Counted from the first letter of the stretch, positions 25,809-39,638 are shown. The stretch: 64,000 bases of DNA from Viscum album (GCA_963277665.1 OY728157.1:364512067-364576066), one strand, 5' to 3'. The notes: a model not told the origin generated them from the sequence alone. Program-made: numbers and translations.

Positions 25809-26445
25809 AGAGGGCCTTTAGGTAACAAATTTGGGCCTCTAAGGCCTTGTAATGGGATTTTATACCCACTGGGCCTACGGGCCATATAATGGGCTCAATG
25901 CCGACTGGGCCTATGAGACATGTAATAAATAAAAAATTCTTGATGGGTGAGATATCCTCTTTGGGGGATTATGACCTCCCTTTTCGGCCTGTGTGTGATG
26001 TGTTTGTGTGTGATTAAATGTACTCGTATTCCCAAGATCCTAATATATATATATACACATATAATGATATAAATATATTTATTTATACATATATTTATAA
26101 ATGTATATTTACTATATTTATAAAATTATATATTTATAATTATGAAAAAAAATGTTTTTTAAGATGTATTTATATAATTATAATAAATAAATATAAATTT
26201 AAATAATTAAAAAATTATAATAAATAAATATATTTGCAATTTTTTATTTTTAAATATAATTATTAATGAATAATTATATTTAAAAAAACTATAAAATTAT
26301 AATAAATAAGTATACAATTATATCAATAAATTTACAATTTGTTATTTATAATTATAATTATAAATCCTTTATCAACACTTATTAATTTATCATTGATAAA
26401 AGGTTTATTTATGAGTGTGTTTTTGGAAATTCTGATAAAATTCTC
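25809..26445 (-). mobile_element. Right arm of the CACTA-like element (inverted relative to 13704-14770)
   Basis: 25815-26030 is an imperfect inverted copy of 14570-14760, including 'gatgggtgagatatcctc' and 'gtgtgtgattaaatg'. Outward come an AT-rich stretch (26030-26350) and subterminal words 'cctttatcaacac' and 'cattgataaaagg' at 26365-26403, which resemble the left subterminal repeats. The outer terminus is not clean; it is placed near 26445 only approximately. Confidence 0.55.
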
Positions 26446-27949
26446 CCCAATTTATTTAAAGAATACCAACTATAACTGATTCAGTTGTGATATCTCAAGA
26501 TTTCATGGAATTCCCCTTCTACCGGCACCCATCCTCCTTAAATCCAAGTCTCCAATCAATGATCCGATCAAGTCTCCAATGTATAAAAGTCCCTAATCTA
26601 ATGGTCGAATGAATTAAGGCTATAATTATGTCTCGAACGAATCCGAGTCTTGAATTCAAGGCTCGAATGAATCAAGGCTCAAATGAATCTATGGCTCCGA
26701 AAATCCACGATTTTATGATATCTATTATTTATCTTGGAAGAATAAAATCTTGAACCCAAGTTCTATTATTTTGTCCCCCTCCTCACTCATTGATTTCTTT
26801 TTTTTTCTATATAAGGTGATTTTACCTATATATTTTCCAACAGCCGAGCGATTTAATAGTTTCACCTTTTTTCATTTCTTTTTGAATTATTTTGTTCATT
26901 CTCTCTCCCCATTAATTTCCTTTTTACCACTCTGGTTCCTTCACTAATTTCCCTTCTTCTTCAATCCTTCAAATCACTATTGATGAAGGTTTTTCACCAT
27001 CTATAATATCCCAAAGTAGGTGTATTTATGATTTCTCTATTCCCTAATTCTGTTGATGTTATTGGGAGTTTTAAATTGATTTATCAAAAAATATAATTAT
27101 TATTTGGGTTTAATTGGATTTTAATATGCTTGTTACATAGGGTTTTAAGGTATTATAATTGATTTCCAATTGAGATCTTATGGATTTGGACTTTTTTTAA
27201 CTACATTCAAAGGATAAATTATTTTTTTGGAAAAAAAATATTTATGATGGTTTTTTAGAGTAATTTTTAATTTTAAAATTATTTTGGGTAATTTATGACA
27301 TCTATTTAGGTCATGCATGAGTCTATGACATTAATTATTTGGGGTTTCATTTTTTGAGATGTTTTCTTCTTTTTTACTTTGATCTTGTGTTATTTAATCA
27401 TGTCCAATGCTATGGATTACCCTTTTTTTGTTTTATTCATATAAAAACATGTCTTGGTATATATATATATTTATTATACACATGCATGTATTCACATGAA
27501 AATATGTCAATATTTATATTGAAATCTATTTAGACATGTATGTTTGTAATTGCATATGCTTATAACATTTAAAGATAAGTTTCCAAATTTAAACACATTG
27601 ATTAAATTTTTCTTCTTATATAGGGTTTTAAATAGAGGGTTTTAAATGATTTTTTCATTTAAAAATAGTTTTAAGCCTACCAAATTTTTTAAAAATTTCC
27701 TGGATAAAAATGATTACTTTTCTAGTGAGATTTAAAATGGGTTTTTGAAAGGATGCATGGTTTCAATTTTGTTCTTAATTGCGTGTTGTTATTGTTAATG
27801 GAATAGATGATTCCTAAGTAGATTTTTTTTTTAATTTTCATATGGGGGATCGTAGGTAGGTTGGTAAACATATGTGTTCTTCTCTAGCTTAATTGAGGTA
27901 TTTGGTAGGGGTTGTTTTTTATTTCCTTGATAGGCCCTAGATGCAGTTC
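26446..27949. other. Unassigned non-coding stretch with promoter-like sequence
   Basis: Short irregular repeats around 'ggctcgaatgaatc' lie at 26625-26700. A plus-strand TATA-like 'ctatataagg' lies at 26808-26817, followed by pyrimidine-rich sequence. This is the texture of an LTR promoter and leader or a plant 5' UTR, but I find no partner copy and no coding frame. From 27000 to 27950 it is T-rich and featureless. Confidence 0.35.
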
Positions 27950-29837
27950 CTGTTTTGGTGTAAAAGACCAACTCGGGTCAGCCAGACCAGTCACCCAAGT
28001 CTGCCCATCAGGGTGTGGGGTAAAAAAAGAAAACCAAACAAGTATCATTTTAAAGGATAACAAGACATACAACCAATGTATGAATCCAAAACAAATTGAG
28101 ATACAACTAATCCAAACAAGAAAATCCAAAAAGTAAAAACACCTAGTCGCTTTGTGACTATACATCTATTCAATAAAAAAATAGAAATGTAAAGAGAATC
28201 CTATATGATATTGAATTCCCTTACCTTTACCTGTGTCCTAGAAAAGAAGGCCTATAACCACCCATAAGCAGATATTGGATGTGAGTAATAGAGCCCAATA
28301 AGATACCACTAAAGAATCTATACAAGTTAAAATGATAATAATTCACATGTTTATGCTTTAAAACAAAACAGTTTTACAATAATTTGTTTTTATAAATAAA
28401 ACAATCTGAAAGCCTTTTTCAAATAATCCTTGAGTTTTAACAAATTTCATAACATGTTTCCAAATATATAAAAATAATAATTGAATATACTTAGTATAAA
28501 TAAACACGTTATCCAACATTGATGAAACAAACCTTCATGCATTAAACAACCAAAAAAAATAGGTGAAGATACAAAATATAAATAAGCATGTGAGCCAACA
28601 TCCATGAAATAATTTATCATGCATTAAACAAACAGAACCAAAAATTAACCTAACAGCCATGCTCTGGTGTATGGGACAATACATACAAGAATATCAGAAG
28701 ACTAACAAGGAATAAGGTTGGATCTAACAAACAACGAGACCTTCCATAGACCATCAATATACAAGAGGTTACCTCTTAGTGGAATCACACACACTATGGA
28801 TACCCATATCTATTTATCATTTTACCCAAGGACCCCGTTGTGAAATATTTGTCAATTTATATTTCAAATACCATGATTTCATTTTTATGAAAATATTTCA
28901 AAGGAAAGACAACATGATTCATAGTTTGAAAATATTTTTTTTGAAATTTGAAATCAAGGAAATCCCATTTCAAATTAAACCCCCTTAAAACCAGAAACCA
29001 TGACCTTTCCAATTTCAACACATGAAATTCCATCTCAAAACTCAAGAAATCAATAAGAACAGTAAGAAATGCAACAAATTAGATTAATTTAATAGATCAA
29101 CCTACCTCAAGGATGTATAAAACCGAACTACCTTTATCAATGGGGAATGGAACCTAATAGAATGACATTTTCAAAGTAAGGAACACTAGGAAACTGAAGA
29201 GGATTGATAGAAAGCCCTATCATATAAAAAAACAAATACTAAACAAAGCTGCAACCAAAAAAAAATAAGAACCAAGAGAAATACTTACCTAGATAAGAGA
29301 AATCCAAACCCAATAAAGATCAACCGCAGAACGAATCAATCCAGATGGAAGGAATTCACCCAAAATCACCTAGGGTAAGAACTCTATATGAGATGAGAAT
29401 GATACAAAAGAAAATTAAGCCTCAGACAATTGTAGGACACCCTAAAAACTATAAATCATAGAATTACATGGCATAAAATACCTCTACATGTTTTTAAACT
29501 CTTTTATTTTAAGTTATGCTGAGAAAATACAACACCTCAAATTAGAAAAATTATTTTTCATGTTACACGACGTGTAATCCTTACATGATGAGAAACATCT
29601 TCATGCTATGTAATCAAGTTCACAATATATTTCTAGTGTTTATTACATGTTGTGTAATCTGATTACACATAGTGTAACTTCCCATTAGATAGTATAAAAT
29701 GTACGGAAAATATAAAAATTCCAACAAATCCTTGGCTTCACTATTACATGTATCCTCTCAATTCAAGGTCGTCAAAAATCACCCCAAGAAAGGAAACCAA
29801 AAGAAAAGTCTAAGACATAAATGATAGAAAGGTAACA
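27950..29837 (-). repeat. Probable 3' LTR of gypsy element 2 (left boundary uncertain)
   Basis: It follows the minus-strand pol of element 2. The start (right end) is placed at 29837, where the minus strand reads a purine-rich stretch and then TGTTACC. It carries a U3 palindrome cluster (29563-29677) and a minus-strand donor-like AGGTAAGT near 29282-29289. No second copy is in the window, so the left edge near 27950 is a guess from a change in composition. Confidence 0.5.
29563..29677. promoter_or_regulatory. Cluster of 15-bp palindromes in the LTR U3
   Basis: TTACACGACGTGTAA (29563-29577), TTACATGTTGTGTAA (29643-29657) and TTACACATAGTGTAA (29663-29677) share the form TTACAY-N3-RTGTAA, with half sites between. 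They lie 160-275 bp into U3, where plant LTR enhancers usually are. They resemble paired sites for a dimeric transcription factor (inference). Confidence 0.5.
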
Positions 29838-29862
29838 TGTTGTCGCCCTCTCCCAACTATAA
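29838..29862 (-). other. Polypurine tract region of gypsy element 2
   Basis: The minus strand reads GTTGGGAGAGGGCGACAACA just before the LTR start. This is the expected plus-strand priming site of Ty3/gypsy elements. Confidence 0.55.
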
Positions 29863-29989
29863 AATCTATCTATCCCTAAAAATATCAACATTCTAGATCT
29901 GTAAAAAGTGAAGACCATTGCTTCCTCATAAAAGACTCTCACTCATACATCACGTGGTGATCCTGTCCGCACATTCATAGTACCCAGAC

Positions 29990-32900
29990 CAAGGGGATCA
30001 TTTTACTATGTAGTTGCTTATCTTGGTGATCCATAATCTTAATTGACTGCTCAATAAAGGTGGTAAAAGGCTCAATAACAACATAAATCCATCTAATCAC
30101 ATGTGAATGGTCTAGTATATACCACCTCAACTAGGAAAAATGAAACACGTCATGTATATAAGTCAATTTAGATGGTTAAAAAAACTAGTAGGACACCATT
30201 CCTAGTCACTCAGTGGTCTCAAAGGGGCCCATGAACATTGGTTTCAACTCACCATACTTACCCAACCGATGATGTCCCAAGAGAGGTTAAACTTGAAGAA
30301 ATATCCGACCACTAACCTCAAACTTCATCAGCTGATGAATATGTTTAGCATAAGATTTCTGATGACTCTATACTCTGATAAAATTTCTCTAGATCAACTA
30401 AACCACCTCTATTATCTCCTAAACAACACTCAGCCTAAATAAGGACTACTCTCTCCAAACTTCCCAACACTAGGGAGATCAACATGGCTACCCATAAAAG
30501 TCCTAAAAGGCCCCCATTATGATAAATCATGATAAATATTATTATAGGATAATTTTTACAAAGTTAAATTATTGTCCCAATATCCATCAAGATCAAGCAC
30601 ATATGCCTGATTCATATCCTCAGGAACCCATACACACCTCTCTATTTTTCCACCCGTATGTGGATGATAAGTCATGATCAATTTCAACTGGGAATCCCTT
30701 TAATTATACAAACCTTTCGAAAACCTAGATGTGAACCTTGAGTCCCTATTAGAAATTACTATAGAGGGAACCCCATGAAGCTTTCCAATATCTTGTACAT
30801 ACAAGCCCCCAAATTTCATCCTTCCCCACTAGGAGTATATGGTAAATTAATGATAAAATACACGGAAATATGATCCCACTTCCATATATACCATAATAGG
30901 AAAATTATACAAAAACCTATTGGTCTCTTGTGTTCCACCTTAACTATTTGAAAAACTGTGACACCACGATACAAAATCCTAAATAGACCACATCATCCCC
31001 AACTACCGACACCAAAATCTCAAATTGTGGTATGTCTTTGTATAAATTGGGTGAACAAATCAAAATGATCGGTTTCCAATATTTAGAAACTCTATTCACA
31101 AGGAACACAGAATAACCAACCTTATAAGGGAGCACATAGCTCTATTGGTAGATCAAGAGAACTCACATGTGGTCTCCCCCCCATTTGGTATTTATCCTGA
31201 TCATATAATATTGGTGTTTTTCATCTGCTCAATTCAAAAACACTCACTAAAAGATGATTCAACCTTTATAAAATCCAGTAATACCTTTCCACCAACCACA
31301 TTAACCCCTAAACTCATCTCAGTGAACAAACTCGTCAAAGACAACTGTTCAACTGATTGCTTCACTACTTTTATGAAAAAATTTCTTCTCAATGTACAGG
31401 CTACCACATTTCCTTTCCCAAGGGTATATATGATATCAAAATCGAAGGTCTAAAGACACTCCACCCATATTCTCTACGTAAGTTTCTATCCCTCTATGTG
31501 AAGATATATTTTAGGCTCTTATGATATGAATATACCATAAACTGTTCTCCAAAGAGATAGTGATTCAACGTCTTGAGTGCCTGCATAACTACCGCCAACT
31601 CAAGATCATGGTTAATTAATTTCTTTTAATGAGGGAATAGCTGGAATGATCCATAAGACACAACCTATTTACCTTTAATTAAGACAAAACCCTAACCTAT
31701 ACTAGAAGCATAAAAAACATCATTAATCGATCATTGTTTTGGAATAATCAAAAATCATGCTGAAATAAACCTCATCATTAGATCCTCCAAAGATCTCTCA
31801 CACTTGTATTTCCATTCAAAATTTACACCCTTATGGGTTGAAGATGTCAATGAAGATGAATTATTAGATAATTTCCAAACAACCTATCTATAGAAACCTA
31901 CTAACCCTAAGAATCTCTAGATCTTAAACATGTTTATGGGATTCTCTCAAGACAGAAATTCCTATACCCTTTTTGGATCCACTGATACTCCCCTTTAAGA
32001 TCTCATTTTCCCCAAAAATTTTACTTCTATAATAAAAATATCACCATTGGAATGTTTACCATACATATGATAATCCCTCAATATTCAAATAATGATACTT
32101 GAATGGTGTTTGTTTTCCTCCAATATCTTGGAGTAAACCAAAATATCATCTATTAACACAAAAAATATTAGAGTTTAAGAACCGATGAAATATTCATTTT
32201 ATAATTCCATAAATACTATGGGAGAATTATTGAGACCAAATAGGAAAACCAAAAAACTCAAAAATACCATAACTAATCCAAAAAAACTGTCTTGGGTATA
32301 TCCTCTTCTCATACTCTCAACTAGTGGTACCCCGACCACAAGTAAATCCTAGAAAACAAACAATCCCTCTTAGCTGATCAAAGAGATCATCAATTTTGGG
32401 TAAAGGATAATTATTCTTAACGATCACCCGATTCAACTTATGATATTCAATAAAAATTCTAAGGCTCTGTTCAATCTTCTTAGAAAAGAGTATAGGTGAA
32501 GCCCATGGTGACATTATATGATGAATAAATCCTTTCACCTTTAGGTTGTTGGCCTAGACATTAAGTTCCAAAATCCCAGTATGTTTCATTAGATAAGTTT
32601 TCATAGAAATGGTCATCATTTGAGGGAGAATGTCAACAATAAACTCAACCTATATATGTGGTGTTAAACCAGAAAAATAATCTAGAAAGACTGCAACATG
32701 TGCACACAAAATAACCAGTAGTTGACCACCAAATAAGGGGTCAACCGCATCAAGAACAATTTTTAAAAATTAATAGAAGATCATACCAGAATAAGGAACA
32801 ACAAGCTATGACCTTAACAGTCTATATTATCACTCAACATAGAAGACAGGAGTGACCCCATAAATAGATAATAACTATACTTGATGATGATAATATTCTA

Positions 32901-33175
32901 TCTATTCCTTCACATTGATCATCCAATCCATGTCGATAATTAAGTCGAAGATGTCATGATCAAGGACTAAGAAGTCCCAAACCACCTTAAAGTCACCTAT
33001 CACCAACTAACACTCGAGAAACTTGAAACCATATTCAATAATCTTTCCCAAAGGCATGAAAATATCCAGCAATAACAACATGAGATCCAAATGTAGATTC
33101 AACATGTCAACCAAATTTGTTGTTATAAAATAATGAGTAGCACATGAATCAAACCAAGTTATTGCCCTAGAAGAT
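29990..33175 (-). pseudogene. gypsy element 2 pol relic: protease, RT, RNase H, integrase
   Basis: Read right to left on the minus strand. Protease: FDSCATHYFI at about 33133-33152 (DSG changed to DSC) and LIIDMDWM near 32921-32945. RT: 32317-32538 reads SPWASPILFSKK and NNYPLPKIDDLFDQL; the catalytic block LIDDILVYSK is kept near 32130-32160; FLGK and SVDPKR follow near 31975-32010. RNase H: about 31410-31690 reads NHDLELAVVMQALKT and YHKSLKYIFT. Integrase: VKVEHKRPIG near 30920-30950, then HGVPSIVISNRDSRFTSRF near 30730-30780, with the part between shortened by deletion. The C-terminal block is weak (30000-30260). Many stops are present. Gag is missing because element 3 begins at 33242. Confidence 0.85.
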
Positions 33176-33241
33176 TAAATCTACACTGCACATCTAACAC
33201 TAGATGGCCTTGATTCAGATTCCTCTTGAACACCCCTAAAA
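33176..33241 (-). other. Remaining gag/protease junction of element 2
   Basis: A short leftover of element 2 upstream of protease, cut off by the LTR that starts at 33242. No motif is seen. Confidence 0.4.
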
Positions 33242-36200
33242 TATAGTGACCCTATCCCTTTACAAATATTATTACATGTTTTTAAGCATAATTAAACATT
33301 AAATTACAATCCAAGGATTATAAAGTTTAGTATCTTGGATATTTGTTACATAATTAAACATCATGAATCAAAAAAAACTTTTATTTAATATTCATAAAAA
33401 GATACTAAATTTCTTTTAGCCCTTACATATGCATTGGATAACCTAGGAAAAAACATGGAAAATGGGATGAGATGAAAATCCCATTAAGGAAATAAAAATT
33501 AAAATAAATCTTAGCACATGGATTTGAACACATAACATAATGACATAAAAAGACATGGAACATGATTAAACATATAAAATCATAATATATAGAAAATGGG
33601 ATCATTTAATTATGAAATCATAGTAATTTGGAATAAACATAAAACATGACATTAGCATGAGTCAAGGCTCATTGGACATGGAGGAGAATGAGTCCTGGCT
33701 AACCACCAATATCGTTGTACATGGAACATGAGTCAAGGATAACCACCAAGAACATTTCACATGATGTCTCATGAGACTAAAAATTACCCAATGAATTAGA
33801 GTTATTTTTGGGTTCACCCATGAAAACATGTTTTCCTCATAAAGAATCATACATAATATATCATACATAAACATAAGGGTTCCCCATGGAAAAAATTGGG
33901 TATCATAATCATTTAAAAAGGCATATCAGACAGAGATATCATAATTATGTCCATGAAAGGATTTATATAAATAAAAAACAGACATTAATTATAGAATATA
34001 GGAATATATCATGATAATTTATGTCAAAATGAAGTGAAAACATATAAAAATTGTGTTTAAGAAACTTTTTAAATAAAACATTTTAGTATGGATAAAAGGA
34101 AAACTTTCAAGATTCTTTAAAATTAAAAAGGAATAATTGTTTATTTAAAACCAGTATTGAAAAATTTTGTTTTAATTATAAAATTAGTGATTTTAGATAA
34201 ATAATTGTGGATTAAAACATATTACGGAGTTCAATTGAAAATGGTTAAGAAATCGAAAAGTTCCCTTTAACCAGACTTTCTTATTGGGAAGAATTGAGAA
34301 GGGAACCGTTTTAAAACATGTATTTCCCATCAAATAAGGATGATACGAGATAAATAAACGATTTTGTAACATATGAATAGAATTTATAATATGTATATAA
34401 AAATAAAAAATCATTACATTGGGTTAAAGAGAGAGAAAGAGTACCCTGAAGGAAAAATGGTGGTTCAGATAAAACCCCTTACCTTATGTCCAAAAGTGTT
34501 CAACACTTGATATTAATGTCCTGAATAATCGAAAATTATTTCATTAATTTAAAAATAATGAAAATTTAATAAATTAATTTTATTCATTATAGTTTTTTAA
34601 GTTCATTTATATAATTTTTTGTGAGTTATAGAGTTTAATTTCATCATTTGGGAGTGTTCTTTTTCTTGGTTTTCATGATATATTCGCTTGTGTAAGAGTA
34701 TGTAAGTTCATGTAGAATGGGTATAATCATCTAGAATTGAAATTATATGTTATTAGTGAATATATAGAAGTATAATTGTTCTTATGTATTATTTATTTTT
34801 CATATTTGAGGATAAATCATTAGATAACATGTTAATGATAATCATTCATATTAATTTCAGCAGTTTTCAATTACCATAAGCTAGATTTGTTCTATTGTTT
34901 AATATCATGTATTTATAGTTGTCACAAAACATTAAATAATTTATAATACATATTTTATAATATTTTACAACCATAAATATGGTTTCATGACTAGCCTTGA
35001 ATACAGTAATAGAAATTGAAAACCCGTCATCCTTTAAAGTGATAAATTATGACACCACAAACGATGTTTTTATTTTGTTAACAAAAGTATAGGGGAAAGA
35101 ATTGATGATGTATTATTACATTAATATAATAATGTTACAGTATATTAAAGTTAATTTATTTATCATACCATTTGTAATAGGGTAGGTTATGATAGAATAA
35201 TAAAAGATAGAACTTGAAAAGAAAAAAAGGAAAGAAGAATTTACCTCTTAAATTTCTCCTCCTCGAGAGATTCCTTAAGGAAAAGGTTTTGGTATTTTCA
35301 TGAGAAAAATATCTCCTAGACATGAGGGATATGTTTTTGAATATATTTTATTATAATTTTTACAAGGTTAAAATCTTTAGAGGTGTGAGGAGAAGAGGCA
35401 GTGAGAGATGGTATTTATAGTGGAAGAGAGGGGTGTTTTCTCATTATTTTACACATTAGTTTATTATTTTTCTAGAAGACTATGAATAGTTTCCGAACTA
35501 TCATAAAAGATAATAAAATAATGAATGATAGTTCCAAATTTTGGGCTTACATCAGCCATATATCATATATGACTCAAAAATGAAGTATTTAACTTATACC
35601 GTAAATTACAGTATTTTACTATTCACCAAAAATTGAAGTATGTTATAAAAATACCATAAATTAACCCTAAATTTTTTTGATGTATAGAATACAAAAATGA
35701 ACTCCATTTTATGGAAATGTTTCCTCATTTTGAGAAATTTAATTTTTAATTAAATAATCATTTACTCGAAAAATACATATTTTAAAATCATACCTAATTT
35801 TATAACACTCTAGAAAATTAAATAATGTCTCATTAAAATATATTAAAATCATAATATAATAAAATATTAATTTTTGAATATTTTTATTAAAAAACATTTT
35901 CTTGTAAATCGTTTTATGAATTATCAAATTTTAATTAAAAATTTTTAACTAATAAAAACACCAATACTTAATTATTAGTTTTAAAAAAATTTATTTACTT
36001 ATACTATAATACAATTATATCATAATTTCATTTATAGGATCCTAAATTTTGTTTATACATTCATAGGTGAGGTTACTACTCATTTGGCATTTTACTATTC
36101 ATAAGAGTCATATTAATATTCCTAAGTTCATGTTACTATTTAATTAGTATAGGTTCCTTAACTTCTAGAAATACCTCTTATTTCATCTGTTAATTTTTTA

Positions 36201-36325
36201 TAATGATTTTTTTGTGTTATTAATGTAATTTTTTTGATTATACTATATAATATAATTATAATAAATGGAATTACATGGATAAAATTACAAGTTATCATTT
36301 TCTACCATGTTATGAAATTGTTTCC
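33242..36325 (-). repeat. 3' LTR of gypsy element 3 (Tekay-like)
   Basis: It lies directly downstream (to the left) of the minus-strand pol at 36350-38064. The left edge 'tatagtgaccc' parallels 'tataaggcccc' of the 39907 element, and 'ttacccaatga' occurs near 33785. A minus-strand donor-like AGGTAAGG lies near 34478-34486 and a TATA box at 35411-35420. No primer-binding site follows the left edge, as expected for a 3' LTR against host DNA. The right edge near 36325 is approximate. Confidence 0.65.
35411..35420 (-). promoter_or_regulatory. TATA box of element 3 LTR
   Basis: The minus strand reads CTATAAATAC, followed by purine/pyrimidine-biased sequence as in the related LTR at 43097. Confidence 0.5.
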
Positions 36326-38064
36326 CCAAATTTTTTTTACATACTATGAAGAAAATAGTTGAGGGTACTTCTCCTTCATTACTTCATCGGGTTCCCTTGT
36401 TGCCTCTCCGTACTTATGGTTCCACCATAGTAATTTGACGAGTTGATTAATATTTTTTCATAGAACTTTATATCTATTGTCCAAGATTATTACTGGTTGT
36501 TCCTTGTAAGAGTGACCATTTTACAACTATAAAACCATTGAATTTAGTACATGTGAGGGATATAGTATGTACTTCCTCATGATGGATACATGGAATTCAT
36601 CATGTACTTGAGACATTGTAGGTGTAAGTTCTAGTTGGAAGGGCACAGTTCCTACACCATCAAGGATCTCGAAGGGGTCGATGTACTTGGGACTTAACTT
36701 TAATTTCTTCCCAAATATCATGATCCTTTTCCATAGAGATATGTGGAGGAATACCATGTCTCTAACCTTAAAATCAATGTCTCATTGATGATTGTCTTCA
36801 TTTCTCATTAATCGAATTTGGGATGCCTTTATTTGCTACTAAATGGTTTGCACATTTTCCACCATTTATTCGATAAATTCATGTCCTATCATTTTACATT
36901 CACTGACTTCATCCCAGCATGTCGGTGTTCTGTATCTTTTCCCATAAAGGGCTTCATATGGGGCTATTTGATATCATGAGTGGAAACTGTTATTATAAGA
37001 AACTTTTACCAGTGGTAGATATTGGTTATATCCTCAGTTGAAGTCCATAGATCCTTCTCTCAATATGTCTTCTAGTGTATGAATAGTCCATTTATATTGG
37101 ACATCTATTTGAGAATGTTAGGCCATATTGAAGTTTAAATATGTGCTTAGAGCATGTTGGATACTTTTCCAGAATTTGGAGGTGAATGTCAAATATCAAT
37201 CAGATACAATCGATATGGGAAATCCATTAATCTTTACCACATATTTTATTCATATCAATTCAAGTTGATCCAATTATAAGTCCTCTCAAATTAAAATAAG
37301 GTGAGATTAATTTGTATTATGATCCACAACAACCCATATAGCATTGTTTCTTCTAGATGCCTTTGGAAGTCGAGTGACAAAGTCCTTTGTAATGTTCTCC
37401 CAGTTCTATGTAGGTAAGGGTAGTGGTTGTATATTCCCCTTAAAATTTTGTCTTTCAACCTTCACTTGTAAACATACTTGGAACTATGATGTATATTAAA
37501 CAATATATTTTATTATATTGTCCCACCAATAGTTCTCTCAGAGATATCGATACATCTTTGTGCTACCTGGGTGAATAATGAAGGTTGAGATTTTTTTTTC
37601 TAATTTAGAAGATCCTTATTTATCTCTAGATCATATGGTACACATAGTCGTGAGCCAAATCATATAACTCATTCCTAATAAATTTTAAACTCTGAGGATT
37701 TTCCCTTTCTCATAGCTTCTACCTTCTAGATTTACACATTATTTCATTGATAATCCTATATTTTTTCCATAACGGATGGTTGAGAAATTTTTTAGGAAAT
37801 AATTTATATTATTTATTTCTTATTATTCCCTTGTCTACCATTTTAAAATTTGAGAATATTGGATCCTTCTCAATTCCCATCGTTGATAAAGACACATGGT
37901 TCATCATATTTAGAGAATGCACTGCCTTTTTTCCTTCAGAATGGTAGTGGATTGAGCAGTCATAATCTTTGATGATATCTAAAAATATTCGATAGAACAT
38001 TTTAATCTCAATATGTGGGAATATATATTTGGTAATCTTGTGATCATTATATATCTGGTCACAT
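36326..38064 (-). pseudogene. gypsy element 3 pol relic: RNase H end, integrase, C-terminal region
   Basis: Minus strand, right to left: YNDHKITKYIF near 38020-38050 and KDYDCSIHYH near 37950-37980 (RNase H end); IHPGSTKMYRYL near 37530-37575 and VKVERQNFKGNIQPLPLP near 37420-37470 (integrase zinc region and linker); NAIWVVVD near 37325-37350; PYEALYGKRYRTP near 36925-36965; and 36527-36757, which reads KLSPKYIDPFEILDGVG and VHDEFHVSIMRKY, the chromovirus C-terminal block. Stops are few to moderate. The reading stops abruptly inside RNase H at 38064, where the Athila-like LTR begins, so RT, protease and gag lie beyond that insertion. Confidence 0.88.
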
Positions 38065-39638
38065 TGTCGAGTGCCTCAAATTAGTTTCTTAGTTTTTACA
38101 AGAATTTCTGCAGTATAGCAGGAACCCTATGTCATCTCTCAATAGAGCCTTAGATCATTAATTTTAAAAATATTTTTTTATTAAAAAAATTATTAATGGT
38201 ATTGTATTAAATTTTGGTTATTTTTATTTAATATGAAATCATATAAAAGTAATCGATACCAGAAAACATAATTTAATAGATTTGATTAAGTGTGGTCATC
38301 CTGGGGAAATCTCAGGATGCTCATCCTTCATCGCTTCAAGAGATAGGGTTTAGAAATTTTAATCATTAGTTTCTAACACCAAGAACCATAATTCTACTAA
38401 TTTTATACTAGGATACCTCTATTGGTTCATTTGGAAACAAACAATGTTTCACAGGATACCACCTATGATTGAGTGATTTTGGTTTAACTTCATAACTGAA
38501 TCTCACCAAAGAAACACAAAAAGAACATGATGCACTACCCATGTTTGTATGTTATTTCAATGTGTTCACATTAGATTAAATTAAATGTCCATGAAAATGT
38601 TTATTTGAGTTTAATTGACTAATATTAACCACAAAAACACTGCAATTGAATGTGGGAATAAGAAGTGGTGAACTGTGTGCGAAACATCACATGAATGAGT
38701 ACCCCAAAACATGATCATGTGAGTTGAGTACAACATACTAGTATATATATAAATAAAATAAGAATATATAATGATAAAAAAATAAAAAACCTGGAATTTA
38801 AAATATCATATAAAATAATACATACATGAAGCTCAAGTGATCATAATGAAGTTTAAACCCCCCTGAAATGGGAGTAAGATAGAAATATTGAAGTAACACT
38901 TCTCATAGCCTCCAAAGCATCTAGGGATGATTATAGGAATCCATTGGGAGTCCAAAACTGTAGAACCTTTACTCCAAATCGAACTTCCAAATGGGGTGCC
39001 CAATGTACCTATTTATAGGCAATGGGGGAGGTGGTTTTGGGAACCCTGATTTCGAAAATCCCCTTGGTCCATGGTTTTGTGTGGCCAAAAATCTTAAATC
39101 ACTTTAGAAAAAACTAAAAAGTTTTTTTTCGATAGATTTTATATTTACATGTAATTTTTTTATCAAGATAATGTATATAGCAAGAGATATTTTTCAAGTA
39201 CACAGGAAAAATTTTGACTCCATGCAGATTCATTCTGTTGGACAGATCAGTTCATTTGGGACACTTATTATATGAATTGGGATATGACTTCTGAATGAAT
39301 GTTGTATCCCAAAGAGTTATAGATCTTCTTGAAATGTTCCATTCCATTTAGATGCATGTATTTCAGGGAACATGAGAAATATTTGACATGTGTTCATGGG
39401 ATTCCATGCAGTTTGGCCCATTTTTCTTCCACTTCATCATGGGCTCTCCAAATCACCTCCAAATTCAATGAAATAATAAAAACAAGTGAAATTTACATAT
39501 TTAACAGTGAAAATAACAAAAATTATAGAATAATACATGATGTGAATTTTTTTATAATAATTGGAATTTACTATACACAATCAATTTAATATAGTTGTAT
39601 AAGGGTTATATAAAATAGTGAATTGTGGTGATATCACA
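38065..39638 (-). repeat. Athila-like LTR segment, unit 1
   Basis: Plus-strand ends are TGTCGAGTG and GATATCACA, next to the polypurine complement 'cccccacacc' (39639-39648). The minus-strand TATA box GCCTATAAATAGG is at 39008-39020. The left edge cuts RNase H of gypsy element 3. Confidence 0.75.

Noticed and set aside
26750..26947. 65-codon plus-strand frame after a TATA-like box
   Set aside because: It is Phe/Ser-rich low-complexity translation of pyrimidine-rich sequence, with no domain and no partner.
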